NCBI GenBank assembly: GCA_033807775.1
Contig: CM066313.1
Location: 61,054,484 to 61,118,483, forward strand
Length of the DNA stretch: 64,000 nt
Source of the DNA: Saussurea involucrata
Lineage: Eukaryota; Streptophyta; Magnoliopsida; Asterales; Asteraceae
Direction of reading: 5' to 3'
The notes under the pieces were generated by a model. The model was not told where the DNA came from, ran no database searches, and saw only the letters and a list, made by a program, of their open reading frames with translations. Positions 1 through 12,563 of this stretch are shown here, one piece after another; position 1 is the stretch's first letter; every line of letters starts with the position of its first letter. The position numbers and the translations under genes were made by a program.

Positions 1-663
1 TTTGAAATGAGTATGATGGGAGAATTAACTTTCTTCCTAGGACTCCAAGTAAAACAATCATCAGAGGGAATTTTCATAAATCAAGCTAAATATGTCTCTG
101 ACATACTTACAAAATATAGTCTCTCTGATGCCTCTGTAATGAAGACTCCAATGGCCACAGGAAAATAAGTTAGACTCAGATCCAAATGGCATACCTATAG
201 AGTGCACGCTCTACAGAGGAATGATTGGGTCTCTGTTATACTTAACTGCAAGTAGACCTGACATAATGCATGCCACATGTCTCTGTGCAAGATATCAAGC
301 TAACCCGAAGGAATCCCATTATAATGCTGTAAAGAGGATCTTCAGATACCTCAAAGGGACCAAAAATCTTGGCCTCTGGTATCCGAAGAACTCTGGTTTT
401 GGTCTTAAAGCTTATACAGATTCAAATTATAGAGGATGCAAGCTCGACAGAAAGAGTACATCTGGGAGTTGTCAATTCCTAGGTGGTAAACTAGTCAGCT
501 GGACCTCTAAGAAGCAGAACTACGTATCCACATCTACAACAGAAGCCGAATACGTTGATGCTGCTAGCCGTTGCTCCCAGGTTCTGTGGATGAAAACTCA
601 GCTAACAAAATCAAGATATTTGAAGTTTACACGTACAAAATCATTTTCGAAAACAGTTTTCTA
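1..663 (+). pseudogene. Copia RT/RNase H C-terminal fragment (broken)
   Basis: The first 160 bases read as the RT end typical of Sireviruses (motif MMGELTFFLGLQVKQ). A frameshift at about 160-170 follows, after which the frame at 221-663 continues with the connection segment (LTASRPDI, RIFRYLKGT) and RNase H (YTDSNYRGCKLDRKSTSG, VSTSTTEAEY). Similarity stops near base 615, just after WMKTQLT. The second half of RNase H, normally with CDNKSA-like and RTKHI-like motifs, is missing. The last 16 residues of the ORF are unrelated spacer. Confidence 0.85.
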
Positions 664-1340
664 GGACACAAATTTCCAAATATTTCCTAGAAACACTGCC
701 AAAGACATTTCAAACTTCAAATGATCAAAAAGATGCATAAATTTTGAGTTATGAGAAATTTGAGGTCATAGAGCCTCTGTTGAGCTCAACAGAGGCTCTG
801 CCAGAGAAAATCTCTATGATGGTAAATTTAAACTCTTTCGATCGATTATGAATGTCATCTAAAAAAGACCTATTTTGCACAAATGCACACTTTGAGATTC
901 TCAAAAGATTGTTGGTCACAGAGCTCATTCCACCAAAGAAACTCTGTTGACCAACATAAGCTTTTAAAAGGAGTTACTCGCACAGAACCTTATCCAAAAC
1001 AGTTTTCTAGGACACCAACTTCAAAATATGTCCTAAAAACAATTCTTAAAACAATTAAAAACCAGTATGATCAAAAAGTTTAATAGATTTTTAGTTATGA
1101 GAAATTTCCTCTTATAGAGCTTCTGCTAGCTCTGACAGAGCTCCAAAACCTCTGTGAATGCAATTTCTACTCTAAAATCTATCGATCCTCTCCAATGCTT
1201 TTCAAACGTTTTTTAAGGTACAAACAACAGAGGATACGAAGAGAGTTTCAAACGACAGAGCTCTATCTGTACAGAGCTTCTGTCATTTTCAAAAACTGGG
1301 AAATTCTGTAACAGTAACGGCTATTTTTACTAAGGGTAAA
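649..1340 (+). repeat. Degenerate tandem duplication, period about 348 bp
   Basis: A block beginning AAAACAGTTTTCTAGGACAC at about 649 recurs at about 998. In both copies it is followed by a segment with AGTTATGAGAAATTT and an inverted CCTCTGT...ACAGAGG-type motif. The copies are clearly diverged. It lies in the untranslated spacer between RNase H and the env-like ORF. No coding role is seen. Confidence 0.6.
771..798. repeat. Perfect 28-bp palindrome
   Basis: GAGCCTCTGTTGA is followed by GC and then its exact complement, giving a 28-bp perfect palindrome. The half-site word CCTCTG/CAGAGG is common in the same element. The second copy of the local tandem repeat (about 1120-1140) keeps only a degenerate version. 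Confidence 0.85.
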
Positions 1341-1560
1341 AATCATGTGGAGGTAAAGAAGCCCACGCGCCTAGCATTAATGGGCCGCGCACGACGTCTT
1401 GTCATACTCTGACACTGTTGACGTGTCTCACATTCATTGGGCGTACATGGCACACGTTATTCTGAAAAGTTGAACCAGCCGTTTACACTCGAGCACGTAT
1501 TCCAAATTTTATTCAATTCCATATATTTACCTCTTCAGAATTCTAACCGTTACCCTTCAG

Positions 1561-1567
1561 TATAAAA
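1561..1567 (+). promoter_or_regulatory. TATA box, putative internal promoter of env-like ORF
   Basis: TATAAAA lies 97 bp upstream of the first ATG (1664) of the env-like ORF. It is followed by a CT-rich leader with no intervening ATG. The spacing fits a plant core promoter with a leader of about 70 nt. It is internal to the retrotransposon and unrelated to the LTR promoter. This is inference from motif and position only. Confidence 0.45.
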
Positions 1568-1663
1568 CCCAAGTTACCAATCGTCATAAACATTACGAAC
1601 TCTTCTCTTCTTCTCCGGCGAACCTTGCAAAAACCTGCAAAATTCTTATCTTCATACAAAAAA

Positions 1664-4600
1664 ATGGCCTCCTCTTCTCAAGATATCTCCCTTGCACACT
1701 CACCGACGAACTCCCTTGTTCAAGAAGACTCACCTGCTCATTCTGAGCATTCCCAAAACCTAGATATGGACGCAGACCTTGAAAAAGATAACTCCGGCGA
1801 TGAAGCAGACTTCTCTCCAACCACCCACGAGAAAAACTTCATCGCAAATGAACACTTTGAAAGTGTTCTTCCTCTCAAACCCAACAACTATTACCTCTTC
1901 CCTCTGTTGACAAAAACCGTCAGCAAAATACCAGCAAGATATCTAAACCAATTCTGGCAAAGCAGCAGATATGACCCAGCGGACCGACAGATCAAAGGCT
2001 ACATTTCGAAACCTGATAAAACCCAACACATGGAACTCAAGTTCAATAGAACGATGTTCTCACTTGAGTTCAGTCTTCCAACCAAAGGTCTGCTAGGTAT
2101 AAAGAATTACGCTGAAGCACCTACAGACGAAGAACTCTGTAATTTTGTTGAAATGTTAGGGTACAACACAACCCTAAGAAATAGGAACGACTTCAGAAGA
2201 GGTCGATTACCCCCTCTGTGGAATACCCTCTTCTCAATTCTAAACAGATGCCCCACGGGCAAAACCGGTAGTCCAGATCAAACCTCCCATCAGATTCTAT
2301 CCATAATGTACGGGGTATATTATGATCTGCCTCTGGATTACTCGACTTTGATGATGCAAGAAATGATAAATACCATTGACAGAAGAATCTCCACGCAGAA
2401 AGCCAAAGAACGCTCAAGGCCATCTCTACCTCCTCTGCAGTATCAACGAATTCTTGGAGTACTTCTGGAGCCCCTACTCCTTCTGCAAAAAATGGTCTTT
2501 AGAAGAACCAACTGCCAAAATATATGCCATGACAAAAAGCGTTCCAACTGAACACGTCGATGGATACCCTTTCTGCAGACCTCTGCCATCAAGACTTCTG
2601 GGATATGCTACAGATGAAACCCTAAGATTAGCTTACATACGCGACCATAGGACTCCAGAACTGAGTCCTGTGACACCCCCGCGTTTAGGTGTCCCTTTAG
2701 AAACTAGGGTAGCTGAAAGAATGACAGATGAAGAGTGGGCTAAGGATTTTCAGAAGCATGAAGAAGTTCAAGCCAGATTCTATGCTCAAAGGGACTCCAT
2801 CTACTCTGTCTCAGAGAAACAAAAACTTTCTGCCTCAACTCCTAAAAAGAAAACAAAGAAGAGGAAAACCAAATAGGGTACTTCAACTTCTGCTGTCGAA
2901 ACTCAAACCTCTCCTCCTTATGCTACAGAAGTTGGATCTTCTGCTCCTTCCCCTCCACCAAAGGAAAAGAAAAAGAGAAAATCCAAAGCTTCAGAGGAAG
3001 GGGCACCTAAACCCAAGAGGAGAAGGAGTAGCAGAAGACATAGAGGAACAGGTAACAGAAGAGGTAGTAGAAGAACAAACCCAAAAATCACCTCTGCAAT
3101 CCCCCAATCCCCTCAACTATGCACATCACGGGGATTTCTCTGACTTCCTCCAACGTCCTGAATTTGCCAACACCCTTGACACTGCTGGATGGACTGCAGA
3201 TGCTCTGTCACATGAAAATGAAGAAGCCGCAGAAGATCCCAACTTCACAATCTCTGGAGTTGACTCAGAGTTAGCTGATGATGACCAAACTCCAAGAGAC
3301 ATCCGGCTGAGACCCTAGAAATACTGCAGAACCCGTTCCTTCAACCTGGCCTTGATGTTCACAGAAGAAGCCCAGAGCAAGTAATCTCTGCCTCTTATGG
3401 TACACAGGTTATACACCCCCATGTACAACAACTTTTTGGTAATCCTATGTACGACTTCCTAGGTCCAAGGGAAGAAGAGGTAACAGAAGAAGGGGAGACT
3501 AGGGTAGAAGTCTCAGAAGTGGATTCTGATATAGAGGAAGCAGACCAAATCAGAAAAGGTCGTTATGATTCAAACGTCATGCGATTATTTGGTGCACATC
3601 CCTGCTACAATGATCTATGGAAAAGCCCAGAAGATAGGGTAGAAACACCAAGCCATAGGGTAGCAACAGAGGTTGAGACCATGGATGGAGATCAAGTGGT
3701 TAGATGCTTCACAGAAGAAGCAAGAAAAGATGCCTAGAATAGTAGAGACACACAACCAAAACCAACTCCCAGTGCAACCCACACTTCTATTGCCGCCAGT
3801 CTAGTGGCAAAGGGCAATATTGAAAAAGAGCAGCATGGCTCGACCCCAACCCAAACAATCCAGACAGAGGAAATTCCTTCATCCTCTGTACCAATAATAA
3901 CCGGGGAAACTATTCCAGGGGAATCCTCTCTAAAGGATTTTCCCTTAGTAAGTGATCTATTGCCCCAGATCACAACAGAAATCCTTGCAGAGGAATTTGT
4001 TTCCTCTGCCACACGCACACAACTAGGACCAAACATCTCTTCAGAGGAGATTAGAGTGCACAAAGACGGAGAGACTCTAGACAAGTCTCCGAGTCAACAG
4101 AAAGATAATCTAGTACCCACCTTTGGAGTGGATCTAGACAATATCATTCTCAGAACTTATGTAGAGTCTGAAGCACTAGATGCTTCTACTCAAAAATCAG
4201 AAGGAAATCCTTCCGTCCTCAACATCAAAACAGGGACGAAAGAAGGTGTCTCAGGAACAGAGACTCACTCTAGGGATGAATGTGTTCCCCCAGAGGTTAC
4301 AACTAGTTCACATGTATCAAGGGATGAGTTCCAAACCCTTGTCACCTCTGTGAACACCACATTGAAGGAGTTGAAAAGCTCTTTCAATTCTTTTGCAGAA
4401 GTTACCACTCGGGCCATTACCAACATGAACACCAAAATGGACAACTTGTCCACAGAGGTGCAATCTGCTCTAGCCCAGATGAGAATTGCTGCCACAACCT
4501 CTGCTACCACATTTGCATCTGCTGTTGTTGAATTCGAAAAAGTCACGGCTTCTGCGTTCCAAAGCTCTGTTAAAGACTTGCTTGAAATGATGAAAGAGCA

Positions 4601-6559
4601 ATCCTCAACCTCTGCTGGACTTACACCTGAAGACTTGAAGAAGGCCCTAACACAAGTTCACGAACAAACAGCAAGAGATACTCTGATCATGCAGCCATCC
4701 GACTACATAACCAGAGCTCAGCTCACAGAACTTGGCCAAAGTGTGATCAACCAAGTAACAGAAATGATCAAGGCCTTTACAATCGCCAACCACACCTATG
4801 TTAAAGACTTTCTGAAGAGCGTCGGTAGAATGCGCTTTAACACAGAAGCAGAACTCACAACTCTTTTTGGCCTATGCGATGACGTGTGCGTAAAACTTAT
4901 AGCCGCAGGAGCCACTCCACAGCCTAAAAAGCCAACAGCATCGTGCAGAGCAGAAGGTACGACAAGTAAGGGTCAGGATGACTCTGATGATGACTCTGAC
5001 GATTCATCAGATCATCCTGAGGGGAGAATCAAGGGGAGAAACAAAGGGAAGAAGCTGCAAACAGAGGTCTACCAGCTCCACCGGTATCCGCAGAAACAAT
5101 ATCCTCTACACCTCCAACTCAAACCCAAGGAGGAACACAACAACAGTCCACAGAGGCAATACCCACCTCTGTGGAATTCCCCTCTATATTCGGAGAAGAT
5201 GTCCAAACCCAAGAAAGCTTCCAAATTCTGACATCTTCTGAAGAAGAACTACCTTCTCCAACACCCAAAACCAACTCAAGAACCAAAATCATTGCTCACA
5301 AAAGAAAATATCTGAGCAAAACACCTGAAACCTCTCCAACAGAACCCAAATCACCAATCAAGCCCTCTGAAACTCAAGTGTCAAATCCAACAGAGGCAAC
5401 CCCCACAGAACCTCCAACAATCAAGTCCTATGAGACTCAAGCGTCAAAACCTACAAAGGCAACCCCATCTCTACAAACAGATCAGAAGAAGGCAAACGAC
5501 AAGGGTAAAGGGATATTGACAAAGGAACCACAAAAGAAAAAGCCAAAGCATCAACCTACAACAGAGAAACTAATGAAGAGCTCTTTCGATGCTATTATGA
5601 CACCAAAGCCTGAGGAAGAAGACTGGGCTTTTGGTGTCACTCCTCTGTCAAATATTCCATTTCTAGACCCAAAGGTGATACCCTCAGAGGATCAAGTAGC
5701 ATAAGTCAAGAACCAGTTAGATGCTCTGCGCAAAACCTTACCTCAACCACCACCACCACCTCAAATGGAAGAAGTGGTATACAGGTACTTATACAGCAAA
5801 ATGGGCATAATGGATCAATCAGAACAAACCATTCAAGATCCTGACTTCAGGGCCGACCTCGAAAACCTCTTCACCAGAACTAAACCCAAGGCAAAACATG
5901 AAGTCTTCTCCACATCCAAAATCGTCGAGGTTATCTACTGTAAGTTCTCCAAAACCAGAACCTGGCCTACACTCTCCTACAACATCTACAAGGTCAGAAG
6001 AGAGAACAGATCTCAGAACCAATTCACAGATGCAGATCTTAGGAATCTCAATCCTTATGATCTACCTGACCTTCTGGAATTGACGAAAGAGAACTTCACA
6101 GCAGATGAAGTTCACAGAGCATACAGGGTGATAAGAAAAGCCATACGCGAGAAGCTTCTGTTATACAACATGGTAGATTTTCAGTTGGCTCGAGATCTTG
6201 GAGTAAAAAGATTGACCGTTCAACCACCAGAAGACTATTGCCCTCCCTCTGCTACACCAAACTCAATCATCACAAATCCAAGGGTTGGGTTAGTCTTTCT
6301 AGATCCTTCTGGTAAATCAAAGTTGTTCGTAGAGATGGACTGTCAGAAGTACGCGACAAATACTTTGACAGAATTCAGAGCGATTCTTGTAAAACACAGA
6401 GGTGCAGAGCTCATGGAACAAAGCCTAGCCGACAAACTGATAGAGATCATCGATGCAACCATCAACTTCATAAAACTCTGCATCAGTTTCTATCACGAGC
6501 TAATACAACAAGGACTCGACCGCAGAAGTTACAATGACTTCAAAGATGCCAACGTCTGA
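1664..6559 (+). pseudogene. Sirevirus env-like ORF region, disrupted
   Basis: This long coding stretch follows pol in the element. The first frame starts at ATG 1664 and runs to about 2430, where a frameshift moves the reading to a frame ending at TAG 2874. Further pieces are 2875-3316, 3447-3737 (in-frame TAG at 3735) to about 5060, 5060-5704 (in-frame TAA at 5702) and 5705-6559. Visible features are an N-terminal domain with the motif TGKTGSPDQ, lysine-rich linkers near 2840-3020, a coiled-coil-like stretch at about 4320-4640, and a Pro/Thr/Lys-rich region before the C-terminal domain. The minus-strand Sirevirus at 59366-63272 has the same order and a matching AKTGSSDQ motif, so the two are homologous. 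The role of these proteins in plants is unproven. At least five frame breaks or stops are visible. Confidence 0.7.
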
Positions 6560-6700
6560 GTCAAACAAACAAATCCTCTGAAATTTTTCTTTTTCAAAAA
6601 CAATCAAATGTAAATGCCTCTGGCATAATCTAATGTGAAAAGAAAAATGTTCTTGTACTTAGAAAATCCTTGCACTTTCAAATTTTTAATTTTCACTACT

Positions 6701-6711
6701 TAGGGGGAGAT
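6701..6711 (+). other. Polypurine tract
   Basis: TAGGGGGAGAT abuts the TGTTAG start of the 3' LTR. This is the usual plus-strand primer site of Copia elements. Confidence 0.85.
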
Positions 6712-7436
6712 TGTTAGCTCCAATCTTTCTGTTTGTGAAAGTAGTGAAAATAGTCTAAGTACAGAAGTAACCTACAGAGGCCCTGCAGAAGAACCCAAGA
6801 AGACAGAAGGCAAGAATCTGCAGAAGTACTGCTCACAGAGGACCGAGCCGCAGAACCTCTGTCACCCTTGACAGAGCCTCTGCGGTTTATACTGAAGACA
6901 TAGAAGATTTACAAATATCTTTCTACTGTTCCAGGATCCGTTCATCCACTTGTTTCCAGGCGTGCCCTGACATCAACTACACGTGTCAAACTCTGATAGG
7001 GCTCTGTCAGAATTGGAACATGCACATTAAATGAACATCGTACCTAGCTACTGTTCATACGATCCTGTCAACTGTAGATAAGTCCTTATTGTCTAAAGTA
7101 TGTCCCCTTTAGAAGTAGTATACATAGAAGACTCATGTTGAGTTCTTCTATTAAGCTTAATACCACAAAAATACACATATATCATTAAGCTTTGCACTTC
7201 TCACACACACCATTAACTGCAGATTTCTTGATAATCCTTTGAAGTTTTTGGTGTTCTTAATATATATCAAATACAGTAATCTTGGAAATATTCATCTGTT
7301 CTTACTTACTGTTTATTTGATATTGTGTGTTCTTCTACCTTACATTATCTTTCAGTTCTTAAATACGCTTCCGCACCATATCTAAATCTGAACTAACTGA
7401 AAGTTAAGATCATTGTTGAGAAAACAGGAACCAACA
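6712..7436 (+). repeat. 3' LTR of Sirevirus-type element
   Basis: It starts TGTTAGCTCC directly after the polypurine tract and most likely ends GGAACCAACA, giving 725 bp with TG...CA ends. It contains repeated CCTCTGT/ACAGAGG words at 6775-6890. The left partner LTR is outside the window, so the right boundary rests on the terminal motif alone. The next five bases, ATATT, would be the target duplication. Confidence 0.7.
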
Positions 7437-10317
7437 ATATTGTTCCGAAATCCCCCAACAATTGTAAGTGATATTTCGTTCATCGTGAAGAAGAGATGAC
7501 GAGTGATCAGTCCGTGAGATACATGACGACCAAGTTCACCAAACTGGAGAAGTTTGAAGGCGTTGATTTTCGTAGATGGCAGAAGAAGATGCACTTCTTG
7601 CTGACGACGTTGAAGGTCGTGTACGTGCTAAGCACTCCGATACCGGAGGTGATGGAAAACGAGACGTTGGAGATGACCCGGCGTCGCGGAAAATGGGAGA
7701 ACGACGACTACATATGTCGTGGCCACGTCTTAAACGGTATGTGTGACTCCCTCTTTGATATCTATCAAAACGTTGAATCTGCCAAAGAGCTATGGGACTC
7801 TCTCGAGTCCAAATACATGGCGGAGGATGCTTCTAGTAAGAAGTTCCTGGTTAGTAATTTTAATAATTACAAGATGGTGGACTCAAGGCCGGTGATGGAG
7901 CAATATAATGAGCTCCTACGCATTCTCGGCCAATATGCTCAACATGATATGAAGATGGACGAATCCATCTCCGTATCAAGCATTATTGATAAATTGTCCC
8001 CCTCTTGGAAAGACTTCAAACATATGTTGAAACACAAGAAGGAAGAGTTGTCTCTTGTGCAACTCGGTAGTCACTTGCGCATAGAGGAATCTCTTCGGGC
8101 GCAAGAGGCTGAGAAACCTAAAATAAAAGAGGTTTCTGCACCTTCGGTGAACATGGTGGAAGAGGGAAAGTCCAACAACTTCAAGGGAAAACGTAAGTTC
8201 AATGAAGCCAAGAAAGGGCCCAATAAAAAGGTTAAATTAACCTGTTGGACCTGTGGGATGACCGGCCATCTCAAGCGGGATTGTCGGGTTGTCAAGAGTA
8301 AGAATGGAGCAAGCACAAGTGGTGGTGGGCAAGGATCCAAGGATCAAAACCCACGGCAAGGTCAGATTTTTGACTTTGGTTTTAATTCAAATTTGAATTA
8401 TGTACCACTAATATCCGAATCTTTTTACGTGCAGGATGATGATGTCGCTTGGTGGATCGACTCGGGTGCTACAAGTCATGTGTGCAAAGATCGCCGTTGG
8501 TTCACCTCCTTGGAATCGGTTCAAGACGGATCAATGCTACGCATGGGGAACGATTCGATTGCTCCCATTCTTGGACGTGGCTTAGTTAGGCTAGAGTTTA
8601 GTTCTGGCAAAATAGTTGAACTTTTAGACGTTTTGTTTGTACCACAAATTCGAAAGAATTTGGTTTCTGGTAGTATCTTGAATAAGTTAGGGTATAGGCA
8701 AGTTTATGAGTCCGACAGGTTTATCTTGTCAAATGGTGGCTCTTCTGTTGGATTTGGTTATTTGTTAAATAATATGTTTATGTTGAATTTGAATAAAAAG
8801 AATTTTGTTTCAAATTCTGTTTTTGTTGCAAATAGCAATTGTGTTGATTCCAATTTATGGCATGCAAGGCTTGGTCATGTTAATTTTAAGCGGATGGTTG
8901 AAATGTCAAAAGACGGCCTTATTCCGGCTTTTGATATTAAAACCGAGAAGTGTAAAACTTGCATGTTAACAAAGATCACTAGACAACCTTTTCCTAACGT
9001 GAAAAGGGACTCGTCGGTGCTTAAGCTTATTCATAGTGATCTTTGTGATTTTGCATCCAACTCCATCTTTTGGTAATAAAAAGTATGTTGTCACTTTTAT
9101 TGACGACGCTTCACGATTTTGCTATGTATATTTGTTACATTCAAAAGATGAAGCGTTGGCTGAATTTAAAATTTATAAAACGGAGGTTGAATTGCAAATG
9201 AATTGCTTTATAAAGTGTTTACGCACCGATCGTGGTGGGGAGTACTACGACCCCATGTTTTTCCAATCCGTAGGAATCGTTCATGAGACTACGGCGCCCT
9301 ATACACCACAGCAAAATGGTGTGGCGGAACGGAAAAATAGAGTTCTCAAAGAAATGGTGAACTCTATGTTATCCTACTCGGGATTGAGTGATGGATTTTG
9401 GGGTGAAGCCATGCTAACGGCTTGTTATTTGCTGAATCGAGTTCCCAATAAAAGGAACAAGATTACCCCATATGAACTTTGGTTCAAGAAAAGGCCTAAC
9501 TTGAGTTATATTCGAGTTTGGGGCTGTCGAGCGGTTGTTCGACTACCCGAACCCAAAAGGATGACTTTGGGTGAGAAAGGTATTGACTGCATCTTTGTTG
9601 GATATGCCGAGCATTCCAAAGCTTATAGGTTCTATGTTATTGAACCTAATGATTATATAGCGATTCACACCGTTATAGAATCGAGAGATGTAATTTTTGA
9701 TGAGACTAGATTCTCTTCAATGCCTAGGCCAAAGGACATAGTTCCAAGAACTAGTGAAACTAGTGAGGTTGAAGAACAAGCAATTGTTCCAACCGAATCT
9801 CCGATGCTTCGAAGGAGCAAAAGAGGAAGGATTGAAAAATCCTTTGGTCCCGATTTCCATGTATACTTGGTAGAGGGATCAAGAGATGAGATTGGATCCC
9901 AATTCCTTTACTGTTATAGTGTTGAGGAGGATCCAAAATCATTTGATGAGGCTATGAAGTCTCAAGATATTGCTTTCTTGAAAGAAGCAATACATGATGA
10001 GATGGACTCCATCATGGGGAATAATACTTGGGTATTATCGGACTTGCCACCGGGGTGCAAACCTTTGGGATGCAAGTGGATCTTCAAAAGGAAGATGAAA
10101 GCGGATGGATCAATCGACAAGTTCAAAGCTCGATTAGTAATCCAAGGCTTTAGGCAACGGGAAGGCATCAATTATTTTGATACCTATGCCCCGGTAGCAA
10201 GGATCTCTACGATTAGATTGTTGATAGCCTTAGGAGCTATCCACAATTTAGTGATTCACCAAATGGATGTCAAAACGGCATTCTTGAATGGCGACTTGGA
10301 GGAGGAAGTTTACATGA
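7437..10317 (+). mobile_element. Tork-like Copia element, 5' and 3' incomplete
   Basis: A short leader (7437-7495) precedes a gag-pol of Tork/TNT1 type. No LTR or primer-binding site is seen on its left, where the Sirevirus 3' LTR abuts it, so the Sirevirus probably inserted in the leader. On the right, similarity stops abruptly in RT at about 10317. The rest of RT, RNase H and the 3' LTR are absent. Confidence 0.8.
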
Positions 10318-10358
10318 AATCTTCTCTTAAAGTTGTCCTACCTTTATGTACCGTATGA
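7496..10358 (+). pseudogene. Copia gag-pol polyprotein, truncated in RT
   Basis: Starting at ATG 7496 the frame shows a UBN2-type Gag (KFEGVDFRRWQKKMHFLL), a CCHC knuckle at about residue 250 (CWTCGMTGHLKRDC) and the protease motif WIDSGATSH (D at about residue 322). A GAG-pre-integrase HARLGHVNFKRM follows. One extra base near 9049 shifts the frame. Integrase then continues in the 9036-10358 frame with RTDRGGEY and APYTPQQNGVAERKNRV. RT begins at MGNNTWVLSDLP and has CKWIFKRKMKADG and MDVKTAFLNGDLEEEVYMK. Coding similarity ends at about 10317; the last residues to the stop at 10358 come from foreign sequence. The YVDD catalytic motif is lost, so no RT activity is possible. Otherwise the copy is well preserved. 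Confidence 0.9.
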
Positions 10359-10397
10359 TTTGACTCGATATCTTCTCTTAAAGTTGTCCTACCTTTA
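10319..10397 (+). repeat. 28-bp direct repeat pair
   Basis: The word ATCTTCTCTTAAAGTTGTCC and the eight bases after it occur at 10319-10346 and again at 10370-10397. The pair sits exactly where the Copia RT breaks off, so it marks a rearrangement junction. Nothing coding is seen from 10359 to 10576. Confidence 0.8.
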
Positions 10398-11796
10398 GTT
10401 ACGCTTTTCGCTTATGTTTGACCAATTTCTTCTCTGAAATGTATCTTTAGATACACTTTCAATTCCTTCCTTAAAGGTTTCTTGTCTAAAATCCGTCTTT
10501 GTTGTAGTGAACTATTCTACCGTGTCACTAGAAAAGCATATCAGTTCTGATTTTGGAGGTTCAACCTATTAGTTCCCAATTTCAAAACTGACCAAAATAT
10601 TTTTGGTTTTGTAACTTCAAAATGTTATTGTAGTACTTATTTACTAATTCCATCTGGTTATCAGTTTTTTTCTGCTTAAACCATAATTCTGTCAATTTCA
10701 AAGCTAAAAGCTCAATTGACACTTGGATGGATTCCTATTAGAATGGCCTATTGAGTGCAGGGCAAAAATATATAACCCTTTTAATGTTCACAATAATTAA
10801 TGCAGATATGCATACATTTTCATTATATATAGAGAGAGACAGATAAAGAGATGATTACCTTTTTGATAAGATTGGTGGTACCTTTTTTTGACAGGGCAAC
10901 TGTCTCATTCAGGCTCACACAAATCTCTTTCTAGGTCACCTCTCCACAATGTTCACATTTCAACCACGGAAAATATGTAAATGTGATTGAGTAACCACTA
11001 TTAAGATAATCACCTAAAACAGTAGTTTATGCAGTTTCCATTCACTGGCAGAAACCTCATTAACATGTTGAATGATAATTAACTGGCTTGCTGTTAGCAT
11101 GCCATCAACAGCCATCGCTATTCTTTCTTTAAGGTCAAGTATAAACATATTTTGCAAGATAGAATACATATTTATAAAAAATGAATACCAAAAGAACTTT
11201 CATTGGGAGCAAGTAATTCCGACCATAGGAAACTATACAGAATCACAGATAGATCTCATCACGACAAAGTAGGGATAGGAATCATCCATGAGGGAAAGAA
11301 ACTTTAACTAAAGATGAGATATTTAACAAATACCACCTCTGCCCCAAAACAAGTGAGCATTTGTCCAAAAGGTTCCCAAAGTGTAAAATACAAGAAAAAA
11401 CTGCATCGGTTGATTTGTATTATAACCAAAGTTAAGCTCTTCCATGACACTTCATTGTGCAAAGAGATAGAGGGACATTGTACAGAAAGGAGGAGCAATG
11501 TACATACATATGTGTCTAATGTAGGTATATGTATATCCACTAAAATAAAATGTTAAATGGACAGAAAAACATATTTGCTAACATGTATTTGTTGGTACTT
11601 ATGGTTAATCAACCTGACTTGTGAAATAAATTGATCTCTGAACAAGGAATAAAAGAAATTAAGAATGATTTTAGCAATAAAATAAGAAAATTGCCTTAAT
11701 TAAACTATACAAGTTTACATGCACTGATACCCAAAGGTGCGAGAGTATTAGAAACAATCCATAGTCACCGAAAACAAATACTGAACTATTGATTCG

Positions 11797-12029
11797 GGGA
11801 AATTAATTAAAATACCCAAAGTTTGACCCTGACTTACCGAAATACCCAAAATTTCCGCGGGACAGGGGCCAAACTTGTCACCGCGGGCATAGTTGGGGGG
11901 CTCCGCGGGACATTTTGCCCAAACTTGGATGCCACGTGCGCCCTAGCCCGCGATCGCGGGTCCCACCGCGGAAATTTTGGGTATTTTGGTAAGTCAGGGT
12001 CAAACTTTGGGTATTTTAATTAATTTCCC
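11797..12029. mobile_element. MULE-type MITE with long terminal inverted repeats
   Basis: A 233-bp element starts GGGAAATTAATTAAAATACC and ends with the complement. The terminal inverted repeats are about 64 bp with one mismatch, and the centre is short and GC-rich. Flanks ATTGATTCG (11788-11796) and AATGATTCG (12030-12038) form a 9-bp target duplication with one mismatch, as Mutator-like elements produce. The other arm at about 15995-16005 has the site without the element, confirming insertion after the arms formed. A transcript would fold into a strong hairpin. Confidence 0.85.
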
Positions 12030-12562
12030 AATGATTCGAATTCATCTATCACTAGTCGTATCTAATATAGCAAATATAATGTATTTATTGTAGATAATTT
12101 ATTGTTTCTGAAATTAGTATGTTGTTAGTTAGGATATCTCCTATATATTCTACCTTGTAAACCTTCTGGGATTATCGAAATACATAGATTCCTTTTGTAT
12201 CCTCAAATATTTCTATCACATTTCTTTAAAATCAACTGTAAGGCCGTAAAGGTGCGCAAAGAAAACCACTAAACCAACACTAAGAGGCCTGACAGTAAAT
12301 AAAAACTCATTATACATGAAGGATTGTCGGAGTAATTATTAGAGTTTCAACTACAAGGAACAAACACATTACTATACAAAAACGCAACCACACACAGACA
12401 TAAAAAGCAAATAATTCGACAATTTCTGTCCCAAAATAAAGGAAAACGTGAAAACTGAACCACAAACATGTTATATTGAACTTTCTTGTATAATGAACGA
12501 GTTATGATCCCGAAAGTGAAACGGAAACGATAATGCGTTATAAAATCATCGAATAAATTCCG

Positions 12563-12563
<1 letters not shown>

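Larger units (their letters stand above)
1..7436 (+). mobile_element. Sirevirus-type Copia retrotransposon, 3' portion
   Basis: A Ty1/Copia element enters from the left edge. In order it shows the end of RT and part of RNase H, a spacer with a tandem repeat, a TATA box, a long env-like region, a polypurine tract and a 3' LTR of 725 bp. An extra ORF region downstream of RNase H is the hallmark of the Sirevirus lineage. The coding parts carry many frameshifts and stops, so this copy is dead. The words CCTCTG/CAGAGG recur throughout the spacer, env-like region and LTR. The 5' LTR, gag, integrase and most of RT lie outside the window. Confidence 0.85.

Noticed and set aside
11823..12023. 66-residue ORF in the MULE MITE
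   Set aside because: It lies entirely within the inverted-repeat hairpin element. No coding signal is seen.
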